The position numbers and the translations under genes are program-made. This document shows, one piece after another, positions 24,701 through 30,641 of a DNA stretch of 30,641 nucleotides (position 1 is the first letter of the stretch; every line of letters begins with the position of its first letter). This stretch comes from Euryarchaeota archaeon UBA105 (GTDB lineage Archaea > Thermoplasmatota > Poseidoniia > Poseidoniales > Thalassarchaeaceae), in assembly GCA_002496905.1 (NCBI GenBank), contig DALV01000014.1:1-30641 (forward strand), written 5' to 3'. The notes under the pieces were generated by a model that was not told the origin of the DNA, ran no database searches, and saw nothing but the letters and a program-made list of their open reading frames with translations.

Positions 24701-26525
24701 AATACAGGCGGGAACTGGAAATGACCTTGGCGCTAAACCAGGACAAACCGCGGCTTATTCACTATCGATAAGGAATACAGGTAATGGAGACACACAATAT
24801 TCCGTCAGTTGTGATAGCCCTAACCAATGGATTGTCAATATCGCAAACACTGGCTCTTCATCAGTGATTTTGGATCCGCTTAGTCGATTGCAATTCCTTC
24901 CGCTTCCGATACATGTTAGAATCCCAGCCACTGATGGAGGCGAACCAGCGGCTGGGGTTACAGAGGACATTACTTGTACAACAACATCCGTACAAGATTC
25001 CTCGGTAACGAAGACGGACGTTGCTACTGTTACCGTCTTCGAGAGTTATGATTACGAAGTAGACTTAGAAGATGAAGAGGGGGAGTTATTGGGGGCTTTA
25101 GCGCTTGCAGAAGATAGAGCAGTTCTAAATGGCGATATGTCTGAAACTAATGTAATCGTCTCTAATGACGGAAACATTAGAATGGATTTCACAATGACAG
25201 TTAGTTCCTCATTGAATACATGGGCGACACAGTTGGTCTATGGTCAACAGCAAACAACAGAACAGCTGCAATTCTCGATTGAAGCAGGTGAGTCAGCAAC
25301 GGTTACCGTTCAGATGATGGTGCCAGAAAATGCAGAGATGAATACCCGGAATACATTGACACTTCGAACAACTCTACAAGGTGGAGAGATGGTCGTAAAC
25401 GCAACCCGATTCATCGTTCAGGAAATCGCAGCCCTTGATGCATCGGAGGATTCTACGATTCCCCTATCATTGGGCCAAACCGGAACCACTGAGGTTTGGA
25501 TCAGAAATGCAGGAAACGTTCCGTTATCCCTTACTTGGAGCATTGGGACTCTTCCAGAGGATTGGGTTGGTGGTTTCCAATCACTTATTCCATCAACACT
25601 AGATATGAACCGTGAGGCTCTTGTAACCGTAGGTTTGGATGTACCCGGTAACTTACCAGTTGGAATGATGGAAATAACCGTCCCAGTTATTGTTGAAGCA
25701 ATAACTCCAGGAATGGAAACTGTAACTCATACTTTCCAATTGAATGTGGAGATTATGCCATCAATTTACGTAGAACTATCTTCTGATTCAATGACGCTTA
25801 ATGAAATCAAATCAGGTTCCTCTGGTGCGTTCATAATCTCCGTTACCAATCTAGGGAACCAACCTTCAGGGTTTAGTTTTCAGGCAAGTGAATTGTCAAA
25901 TTGGAATATTGAAATCAATCCAACAACAGTGGATTCGATACCAGTTGGAGAAACCGTGGAAATTACTGTAGAAGCATCTCCCCGCAAATCAGCATCACCT
26001 GGCTTGGCAAGTTTCGTATTCTGGGTGAATTCTACTGATAGCGGAGAAGACTCTACAATTACAAACAATGAGATTCTTCTGGAAGTATCCCGATCTAGAG
26101 ATGACTCGTGTAGTGGTATTGGTTGCTTGATGGTATCGCTAGGCTTGCCTAAGTGGACCCTTGCAATAGTATTCTTGGTGGTTCTATCTGGTTTAGGAGT
26201 TGTACTGATTCGCATGCGAAAAGAATCTGAAAACAACTTGAGCCCTGATGAGGAATTAATCCCGTCGGGTTCGGCACTTCATTCTGGTTCCAAAACTGAA
26301 AGAATGGCCATGGCCCTAGAAACAGGATCCGCAGGAGAGGTTTTGAGTAAGTCCGTTAGCGACGATGAAATCACAGATGTTATTTCATCCTCGGCTCCAT
26401 CGCTTCCTCCCCCAGTGCCTGTGCCTCCTGGTGCAATGCCTCTTCCTCCTGGTGGATTACCTGAAGGATGGACGATGGACCAATGGGTGGCTTACGGCCA
26501 TCTCTGGTATGAACAGAATACCTGA
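21735..26525 (+). CDS. Subtilisin-like (S8) cell-surface protease with CARDB-type repeats and TM anchor
   Basis: 1596 residues. A signal peptide (about 1-27, LITLFMLLLSGWSVGVTSA) and a propeptide-like region to about 270 precede the S8 catalytic domain (about 275-580). Asp285 is in IAISDTGLDADHG, His319 in NTGHGTHVA and Ser516 in ALNGSSMATA. Where most subtilases have the oxyanion Asn (SAGN), this protein reads FSSGD, with Asp418. Then come a P-type beta domain (about 590-720), CARDB-like and NEW3-like Ig domains (about 725-1500), and a TM segment (TLAIVFLVVLSGLGVVLI). The cytoplasmic tail is Pro-rich and ends in GWTMDQWVAYGHLW. The GTG start overlaps a possible leader ORF. Such proteases fit a protein-degrading marine heterotroph; the number of Ig domains is my estimate. 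Confidence 0.93.
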   Translation: MTDRRLALITLFMLLLSGWSVGVTSASNLNSQIESEYDEMEEADSEFKPFSSASSSTHQIKQSSGLIHSPYGSFDPILHPIPLGPENIVDLHALDRTRFALVQSSTADLTSLQQNLQDKGMVVIETIPDDTFIIKIPIHFNSAKTLLELSSMDGVRWAGELPIAWRVSSQIASIAGRDAITVDLDITPAPDLTNMELKQLQADLESVSESVGARDICDAHLCQPKSVNAIWIPILAMDGRILHIHQASKLTIHNSVASDIAGINQALVNSANILNGSGEVIAISDTGLDADHGDFDGRVRAVYNQFGPDNSALDSNTGHGTHVAATLLGDGSGDVSALGMVPAATFHFYQLEVDSSGILARWGSLYDMFSHAWQNSARIQTNSWGNENLVGEYSSDSRSADAFIVDNPRFLVLFSSGDLGEDGANTVTPPGSAKNVLTIGASTTGSMGSDSEGSVPAFSSKGSTLDGRIKPDLVAPGVMLCSARAEEASSAQGESCSSTTHSDGTTPLYMALNGSSMATAVAAGGATMVRQYLRTDVGITEPRSDLIKALLINGAEDIGSPNIPNPSEGWGQIDVANSITPNEDGTDLDLLFDDSRELDPGHSFVYTFVVDSSTEFDVTLAWVDREASVIANQSAAKLVNDLDLTATSPDGTVYHGNVFSNGYSTTGGIADRLNNVERIKIPAGNGGTWSISVGHAGGMTQSFALVSTGLLQEQLVADLTVFEGSLSTSILAPLQGDTILIEASWRNQATQPSGAYTIEIEDLTEGTILYTLEKTSLGAGATTSLSFPHVFQTTGDHLLELRIDTEDTVVELNDENNGVNNNHYQLTIQISQIGVRITPLMEDGSVPVTTSDLEQALSKTLDPSTGSLLTYEFQLQNEGTSAISVGLSVTPVQKVDDQGILQSPIDEWWKLLNETGPWDLAASGDVGDSKIVTLTLEDVDADLENPAGPRYALPGNFVNDLNLFDKDAPTISHTIRITSVVERVEGLFTIQAGTGNDLGAKPGQTAAYSLSIRNTGNGDTQYSVSCDSPNQWIVNIANTGSSSVILDPLSRLQFLPLPIHVRIPATDGGEPAAGVTEDITCTTTSVQDSSVTKTDVATVTVFESYDYEVDLEDEEGELLGALALAEDRAVLNGDMSETNVIVSNDGNIRMDFTMTVSSSLNTWATQLVYGQQQTTEQLQFSIEAGESATVTVQMMVPENAEMNTRNTLTLRTTLQGGEMVVNATRFIVQEIAALDASEDSTIPLSLGQTGTTEVWIRNAGNVPLSLTWSIGTLPEDWVGGFQSLIPSTLDMNREALVTVGLDVPGNLPVGMMEITVPVIVEAITPGMETVTHTFQLNVEIMPSIYVELSSDSMTLNEIKSGSSGAFIISVTNLGNQPSGFSFQASELSNWNIEINPTTVDSIPVGETVEITVEASPRKSASPGLASFVFWVNSTDSGEDSTITNNEILLEVSRSRDDSCSGIGCLMVSLGLPKWTLAIVFLVVLSGLGVVLIRMRKESENNLSPDEELIPSGSALHSGSKTERMAMALETGSAGEVLSKSVSDDEITDVISSSAPSLPPPVPVPPGAMPLPPGGLPEGWTMDQWVAYGHLWYEQNT

Positions 26526-26557
26526 TTACACTCAGGCACTGACTTAAGACCACGAAG

Positions 26558-26572
26558 CGGCTGGCTAAGCCG
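26558..26572 (+). other. Stem-loop touching the adk start codon
   Basis: CGGCT-GGCTA-AGCCG, a 5-bp stem and 5-nt loop whose last base is next to the ATG at 26573. No Shine-Dalgarno site is present there. Confidence 0.5.
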
Positions 26573-27199
26573 ATGACAGGGTCAATAGTACTCTTTGGGC
26601 CACCCGGTGCTGGAAAGGGAACACAAGCGGGTAGGATAGTGGAACTTACTGGTAAGCCACAAGTCTCCACAGGTGATATGTTGCGGGCAGCTGTAAAGCT
26701 AGGTTCTCCAATGGGGATGGCTGCCAAGGAATTTATGGACGCAGGATTATTGGTGCCCGATGAGGTAATCATTGGCTTAATTCAAGAACGTTTGCAGGAA
26801 GATGATGCCAAACAAGGAGTGCTTTTCGATGGTTTTCCCCGGACAATTCCACAAGCAGAATCTCTCGATAAGATAGCCACAGTATCTTCTGTAATTTCGA
26901 TAGAAGTTCCGGATGACGCAATCGTGGAAAGAATTGTTGGAAGAAGAATGGATTCAGAAACTGGAGATATATACCACGTCACATTCAATCCCGCTCCTGC
27001 CGAGATATCGGATCGGTTAATCCAAAGACCAGATGATACTGAAGAAACTGTCAGGTCTAGATTGGAGGCCTATCATGCGCAGACCGCTCCTCTTGCGGAT
27101 TGGTATTCAGAGCGAGGATTACTAATCAAAATAGATGGTAATGACTCAATTAACAAGGTCGGAGATTCAGTGGAAGCGGCAGTCTCTAGAATTTTATGA
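26573..27199 (+). CDS. adk: Adenylate kinase, bacterial/eukaryotic type
   Basis: Catalyses AMP + ATP = 2 ADP. The P-loop GPPGAGKGT lies at residues 9-17, with STGDMLRAAV (AMP-binding), GVLFDGFPRT, GRRMDSETGDIYH (the long LID of the bacterial type, without zinc cysteines) and QRPDDTEETVRSRLEAY. At 208 residues it is the normal long form and not the archaeal AdkA short type, which suggests an old bacterial acquisition. It is the first gene of adk-rnp4-yhbY: the rnp4 Shine-Dalgarno site overlaps its stop. The pairing with RNA-processing genes is common in archaeal chromosomes. Confidence 0.97.
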   Translation: MTGSIVLFGPPGAGKGTQAGRIVELTGKPQVSTGDMLRAAVKLGSPMGMAAKEFMDAGLLVPDEVIIGLIQERLQEDDAKQGVLFDGFPRTIPQAESLDKIATVSSVISIEVPDDAIVERIVGRRMDSETGDIYHVTFNPAPAEISDRLIQRPDDTEETVRSRLEAYHAQTAPLADWYSERGLLIKIDGNDSINKVGDSVEAAVSRIL

Positions 27200-27208
27200 G
27201 GTGTGTTT

Positions 27209-27523
27209 ATGTCAGGTCGTAGAAGAGGCCGAGGCTCCAAAAATAGGAGGAATAAAGCCGAAGAATCCATCGAGCACCTGTCCGAATTAATTTTGCAATC
27301 GGACAAGGAAATTTCCAACTTGGCGGCTAGAGATTTGCTCAGGGTGTCAAAACGGCATGGTGTAAGGGCAGAAAGCCAGATTCGAGATTTAATTTGCAGA
27401 TCGTGCAACACTGTGCTTAGGCCCGGAGAAAATGCTAGGGTCAGAATTCAAGACGGTATCCGAAGGATAACTTGCTTAGATTGTGGGAGAATTCATCGCA
27501 ATAAAATTTGCAAGGTGGAATAG
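27209..27523 (+). CDS. rnp4: RNase P protein component 4 (Rpp21/Rpr2 family)
   Basis: Zinc protein of the archaeal RNase P complex, which matures tRNA 5' ends. The 104-residue chain has a basic N-terminus (SGRRRGRGSKNRRN), a helical part (LSELILQSDKEISNLAARDLLRVSKRHGVR) and a zinc ribbon C63/C66 (ICRSCNTVLRPGENARVRI) with C89/C92 (CLDCGRIHR), all typical of Rpp21. I start at ATG 27209 because GAGGTG (27198-27203) lies 5 nt upstream; a GTG at 27203 would fall within that site. It overlaps regulatory signals with adk's stop and is followed by yhbY after 2 bp. Confidence 0.93.
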   Translation: MSGRRRGRGSKNRRNKAEESIEHLSELILQSDKEISNLAARDLLRVSKRHGVRAESQIRDLICRSCNTVLRPGENARVRIQDGIRRITCLDCGRIHRNKICKVE

Positions 27524-27525
27524 TT

Positions 27526-27795
27526 ATGACGTCTGTGCCTAATCACATAAAACGGATGGCCAATGATAGAGATCTCGTAGTTTCTGTAAGGGTTGGTAGG
27601 AATGGACTTACCAATGCTATCGTCGAGGAACTTATCGACCAGTTGAACAAACGAAAATTGGTCAAGATAAAAGCCAACAAAGGGATTGTAGAAGATACAA
27701 CGGATAGAACCAATCTGTTCTCTGAATTAGCGCAACGAACTGACTCAACTCTAGTTTTCCACAGAGGTAATGTAGCAGTATTTTGGAAGCCCTGA
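27526..27795 (+). CDS. YhbY/CRM-domain RNA-binding protein
   Basis: An 89-residue single CRM domain: the helix NHIKRMANDRDLVVSVRVGRNGLT with the GxxG-type loop, then AIVEELIDQLNKRKLVKIKANKG and TDSTLVFHRGNVAVFWKP. CRM proteins bind structured RNA, and the bacterial members associate with the pre-50S particle. The ATG 27526 is 2 nt after rnp4's stop, with GGTGG at 27513-27517 as a candidate SD. The frame stays open to TTG 27508, which would overlap rnp4, so the ATG is preferred. Operon context with RNase P suggests a role in RNA or ribosome maturation. Confidence 0.92.
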   Translation: MTSVPNHIKRMANDRDLVVSVRVGRNGLTNAIVEELIDQLNKRKLVKIKANKGIVEDTTDRTNLFSELAQRTDSTLVFHRGNVAVFWKP

Positions 27796-27805
27796 AGTTA
27801 GTATT

Positions 27806-27814
27806 CTCTATATG
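27806..27814 (+). promoter_or_regulatory. TATA-like box for the ArsB/NhaD-type gene
   Basis: TCTATATGC is centred about 26 nt before the ATG at 27837, which is the distance from TATA box to start site. This suggests a leaderless or nearly leaderless transcript; there is no Shine-Dalgarno motif. Confidence 0.4.
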
Positions 27815-27836
27815 CTAATCAACATCGGGTTCAACC

Positions 27837-29444
27837 ATGAGCAAGGCATTGAATGGAACGGGTATCAGCCAAAGACTGATTCTCCCAACTTTATTGACAA
27901 CCTTTCTCATTCCTAGTGTATTGGGTGCTTCTACTGGTAGTGACCAATGGGTGGCTCCAGAAATGCCTAGTTGGGCTATTCCAGCAGCCTTTGCAATTTT
28001 GCTAGGTGTCTATGCTTTGATTATTTTCGAATTAGTCCACAGATCATTGGCTGCTGCGATTGGAGCGGTAATAGTAGTAATTACACTTCATGCGATAGGA
28101 CCAGGCCCAGATTTAGGAACAATTGTGACTTGGATTGATGAGGAGACACTTGGTTTGTTAATCGGCATGATGGTCATAGTTGATATTCTTGGGAAAACTG
28201 GTGTTTTCGAATGGGCTGCTGTACAAGCATACGCAATGAGCGGCGGTTCAATTTGGCGACTTTCAATTATTCTTTGTACAATCACTGCGGTATTCTCGGC
28301 CTTCTTAGATAACGTAACTACGATACTCTTGATTGTGCCAGTTACTATACAAATAGCACGTGTATTGGGTATTGAGCCAATTCCTCTAATTATAGCAGAA
28401 GTAATGTTCTCAAATATTGGCGGTGCCGCAACTCAAATCGGCGACCCTCCAAACATTATTATCGGCGCTCAACTTTCACCACAAGCACTTTCCTCTAATG
28501 AAATGTTAGCAGGTCAAGGCATAACCTTCATCGATTTCATTATTCATGTTGGCCCGGCTGTAGTGATCTGTATGGCGCCTTCATTTTGGCTGTTAAAGAA
28601 GTTGGAGATGGAAGGCCTTTCTGGGGAACGACATCGTAATGTTGAACTGCTGAAAATCAGGTATGGAATAAAAGATAAAAAATTGCTGAAGAAATCAGGT
28701 GCTATTCTTGCTTTGGTAATCTTCGCCTTCTTCGCGCATTCTAGTTTCCATCACCCAATTTTCACTGTGGCAACAATCGCTTTAGGTGGTGCCGTGCTAA
28801 TGCTGCTAGTTACTTCTCCACATCATGTAGAGGAGCAATTTGATTCCGTTGAATGGACTACAATCATATTTTTCGCAGGCCTATTCATAATGATACATGG
28901 GCTCGAATTTATGGGTCTAATCGACGCCATTGCTGATGGTATATCTGATACAATCAAACAGGCTGATGAGAGTAATAGATTGATGGTAGCAGTGCTGCTA
29001 TTGCTTTGGGTATCTGCAATAGCCTCTGCATTTATCGACAATATCCCTTACACTGCCACTATGGTTCCAGTCGTAATTGAATTGGCTTCAAATCCAGAAC
29101 TAGGCTTAGCTTTGGGCCCACTAGCTTGGGCCTTAGCGCTTGGCGCCTGTCTAGGTGGTAATGGTACAATAATCGGAGCTTCAGCGAATGTTGTAGCAGC
29201 AGGTTTGGCAGAAGAAGCCGGTTACGACATTTCCTTCAATCGATTTTTCAAGACCGGATTCCCAATCATGATACTAACAGTAACACTAGCCACCGCTTAT
29301 TGCATCGTTAGGTATGCAATAGAATGGTCCAATGATGTAATCCCTATGGCGATTATAGCAGGAATGATGTTGTTATCAGTATCTTTAACTCCAATGATAT
29401 ATGGTCCACCTCCAAGTAGCCCACCCGACTTTGAATTGGAATGA
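27837..29444 (+). CDS. ArsB/NhaD-family ion transporter (SLC13-like, P-protein type)
   Basis: A 535-residue polytopic membrane protein of the ion-transporter superfamily. It has two pseudo-symmetric halves: the first with FSAFLDNVTTILLIVPVTI and GGAATQIGDPPNIIIGAQ, the second with ASAFIDNIPYTATMVPVVIEL and LGGNGTIIGASANVVAAG. These are the re-entrant loop signatures of ArsB, NhaD and the P-protein. The helical content reads as about 11-13 TM segments. Substrate cannot be fixed from sequence: sodium/proton exchange is plausible for a marine archaeon, but arsenite or carboxylate transport is possible. A TATA-like box suggests its own promoter. A perfect 14-bp palindrome follows the stop by 2 bp. 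Confidence 0.88.
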   Translation: MSKALNGTGISQRLILPTLLTTFLIPSVLGASTGSDQWVAPEMPSWAIPAAFAILLGVYALIIFELVHRSLAAAIGAVIVVITLHAIGPGPDLGTIVTWIDEETLGLLIGMMVIVDILGKTGVFEWAAVQAYAMSGGSIWRLSIILCTITAVFSAFLDNVTTILLIVPVTIQIARVLGIEPIPLIIAEVMFSNIGGAATQIGDPPNIIIGAQLSPQALSSNEMLAGQGITFIDFIIHVGPAVVICMAPSFWLLKKLEMEGLSGERHRNVELLKIRYGIKDKKLLKKSGAILALVIFAFFAHSSFHHPIFTVATIALGGAVLMLLVTSPHHVEEQFDSVEWTTIIFFAGLFIMIHGLEFMGLIDAIADGISDTIKQADESNRLMVAVLLLLWVSAIASAFIDNIPYTATMVPVVIELASNPELGLALGPLAWALALGACLGGNGTIIGASANVVAAGLAEEAGYDISFNRFFKTGFPIMILTVTLATAYCIVRYAIEWSNDVIPMAIIAGMMLLSVSLTPMIYGPPPSSPPDFELE

Positions 29445-29446
29445 TT

Positions 29447-29460
29447 ATTGATTAATCAAT
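29447..29460. promoter_or_regulatory. Perfect 14-bp palindrome between two genes
   Basis: ATTGATTAATCAAT, a perfect palindrome, 2 nt after the transporter's stop and 37 nt before the next ATG. It may be a regulator site for the downstream gene; no loop exists for a stable RNA hairpin. Confidence 0.4.
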
Positions 29461-29497
29461 ACGATACTATCAAACCGCAATATCCTCTACATCGATT

Positions 29498-29962
29498 ATG
29501 CAAACCTGCTCGGTCTGCCTTATGGTTCTGAATGAATCGGGGGTTTGCAGCCTTTGTGGTAGCGAAGAAAAGGTAGAAGGTCAATCTTCAAATCCTCAGG
29601 GGTCAGAAGGTTCTGTAGACTTGCCTTTTGGACTTGGTGGAGATTCGAATATGCCACAACAAGATTTGCCATTTGGAATCGAACATCTGCCTTCACAAGG
29701 CGCAGAATTATCTTCGGCTAAGCCTCCTGAGCAAGAGAATAGTAGTCTTCCTTTTGGATTAGAACATATTCCAAATAACAATAATTCCGATTCTCAAATT
29801 ACGGAAACCAATTCTGAGCAAGATTCTAAACTAATGGGGATAGATCCCGAAACCTCAAAAAATGACCAAAATCCCCCTGAAAAACCCACTAATTCTTCAA
29901 TAAATTCAGATGTAAATTTACCCTTTGGAATAGAACATATTTTTGATGACCCTGAGAAGTGA
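29498..29962 (+). CDS. Small zinc-ribbon protein with four LPFG motifs
   Basis: 154 residues, family not recognised. The first 20 residues form a compact zinc ribbon (C4, C7, C17, C20: CSVC...CSLC). The rest is acidic, Ser/Pro/Asn-rich and probably disordered, carrying four copies of a short motif: LPFG at 42-45, 57-60, 84-87 and 141-144. The last three extend to LPFG[IL]EH[IL]. Such spaced hydrophobic motifs in a disordered tail look like docking sites for a partner. The ATG 29498 is preceded by ATCGATT, with no clear SD. The stop is followed by the structured region before 23S. Confidence 0.7.
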   Translation: MQTCSVCLMVLNESGVCSLCGSEEKVEGQSSNPQGSEGSVDLPFGLGGDSNMPQQDLPFGIEHLPSQGAELSSAKPPEQENSSLPFGLEHIPNNNNSDSQITETNSEQDSKLMGIDPETSKNDQNPPEKPTNSSINSDVNLPFGIEHIFDDPEK

Positions 29963-30189
29963 GTCTTTTCGGCTCTCAATAACGCGTTCTTACCCCCACC
30001 GGGATGACCCGCATCGTTCATATACGGAAGGTAGGTCGCACGCCTGCTTTTGGTGCACCCTTGTATGGGCACATACAGGGGGAAGTGGTCGAGAACGCTC
30101 CGCCCTGCGGGGAGACGAAGTGTTCTGAGAGACCAGATAGAATCGATATGCCTGGACACCAGAGGAGACGACTGAACAAGTGTTCAGTC
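29961..30189 (+). ncRNA. Structured non-coding stretch upstream of 23S rRNA (candidate RNA gene or leader)
   Basis: No convincing gene is coded here, but successive hairpins can be drawn: 29961-29975 (5 bp, TTTTC loop); 30000-30011 (CGGG-ATGA-CCCG); 30034-30059 (GGT/ACC and GCAC/GTGC); 30058-30081 (10 bp around a GGCA loop); 30086-30135, an interrupted long hairpin with TGGTC/GACCA, AGAAC/GTTCT, CTCC/GGAG and CC/GG; 30152-30162 (CTGG-ACA-CCAG); and 30170-30189 (8 bp, AAGT loop). I checked for SRP RNA, RNase P RNA, 5S and tRNA hallmarks and found none. It may be a free-standing RNA ending at the last hairpin, or the pre-23S leader. Confidence 0.5.
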
Positions 30190-30229
30190 CTCACAAAATA
30201 AATGTGTTATAGTGGGTATGTAGAAATCA

Positions 30230-30641
30230 AAAATGCTACAACCCGACTGGGGGATGGCTCGGCTAGAGAGCCGAAGAAGGTCGTGACAAGCTGCGATAAG
30301 TCGCGGGGAGAGGCATGAATCTCTTGGATCCGCGAATTGCCGAATGGGACCTCCTGGCGCTATGCGCCATTCCTCAACAGGAAAGGGAACCCCCCGAACT
30401 GAAGCATCTCAGTAGGGGGAGGAAAAGAAATCAAACGAGATTCCGTAAGTAGTGGCGAATGAAAACGGAATCGGACAAACCGAATCTCCTTGGGAAACCT
30501 TGGAGAGATGTGGGGTATGGACTGTCTCAGCCTAAATCATGGAAGTGGAAATCGCCTGGAATGGCGTGCCATAGAGGGTGAAAGCCCCGTACATGCAAAT
30601 GATATGGCTTTGTGACAGATTCCTGAGTAGCGTGCGTTGGA
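30230..30641 (+). rRNA. 23S ribosomal RNA, 5' part (continues past the window)
   Basis: From about 30232 the sequence follows the start of archaeal 23S rRNA. GCTACAACCCGACTGGGGGA and GGATGGCTCGGC are followed by GTGACAAGCTGCGATAAG and CCGCGAATTGCCGAATGGG. The exact mature 5' end is uncertain by about 10 nt. No 16S gene precedes it; the neighbours are protein genes and the structured stretch, so rRNA genes appear unlinked, as in Thermoplasmata. AAATAAATG around 30197 and TTATAG around 30207 may be promoter elements. Confidence 0.95.

Noticed and set aside
29961..30189. Identification of the structured stretch as SRP RNA or RNase P RNA
   Set aside because: It contains GGAAGG but lacks the SRP helix 8 context (GGAAGCAGC with flanking pairs) and the RNase P core block GAGGAAAGTCC, so neither call can be supported.
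1..30641. CRISPR arrays, insertion sequences, prophage or integrase genes
   Set aside because: No spaced direct repeats, transposase, integrase or phage-type genes were found on either strand.

Overview
The window looks like a core-genome segment of an archaeon of the Thermoplasmatota, most probably a planktonic Marine Group II lineage (Candidatus Poseidoniales) or a close relative. This is inferred from gene content, not from a search. The archaeal signs are archaeosine synthase, archaeal-type GluRS and PheRS beta, RNase P protein 4, archaeal uS15, archaeal phosphorylating GAPDH and a UPF0201 protein. They sit beside bacterial-type DnaJ and adenylate kinase. A 23S rRNA gene begins at the right edge with no 16S gene before it, as in Thermoplasma relatives whose rRNA genes are unlinked. 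Genes are densely packed, often abutting or overlapping by a few bases, and I see no phage, IS element, CRISPR array or integrated element.

Layout. 1-180 (minus): 5' end of an unknown membrane protein. 266-1246: pyroglutamyl-peptidase/Nudix fusion, tail-to-tail with a UPF0201 RNA-binding-type protein. 1851-3910: a two-TM zinc-ribbon protein and DnaJ. 3905-6064 (minus): a signal-peptide/one-TM surface protein. 6103-9388: arcS, rps15 and a gene that looks like a degenerate RecJ/Cdc45-type DHH protein. 9389-16844 (minus): a secreted membrane protein with a C-terminal zinc ribbon, gltX, rnhB and a large SGNH-hydrolase surface protein. 16939-17124: a small charged protein. 17135-20455 (minus): a GXGXG plus glutamate-synthase-like fusion followed by pheT. 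20608-21648: gap. 21735-26525: a 1596-residue subtilisin-like surface protease. 26573-27795: the operon adk-rnp4-yhbY. 27837-29444: an ArsB/NhaD-type ion transporter. 29498-29962: a small zinc-ribbon protein with four LPFG motifs. 29963-30190: a strongly structured non-coding stretch. 30230-30641: 23S rRNA, 5' part.

How the genes fit together. One set serves translation and RNA metabolism (arcS, rps15, gltX, pheT, rnp4, yhbY, UPF0201, rnhB, 23S). A second set is a cell-surface layer: four large proteins with an N-terminal signal peptide and C-terminal membrane anchor(s) plus a cytoplasmic tail. They include a protease and an SGNH hydrolase and probably reflect a protein- and polymer-degrading heterotroph. 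Shine-Dalgarno motifs of the form GAGGTG with 5-6 nt spacing occur at genes inside operons (rps15, pheT, rnp4). Several other starts have no SD but lie next to compact GC-rich stem-loops.

The points most worth a second look are the SD-supported CTG start of pheT, the domain-swapped and apparently cluster-less glutamate-synthase-like protein, the degenerate RecJ/Cdc45-like gene behind rps15, the folded RNA in front of the unlinked 23S gene, and the triloop hairpins in gene gaps.
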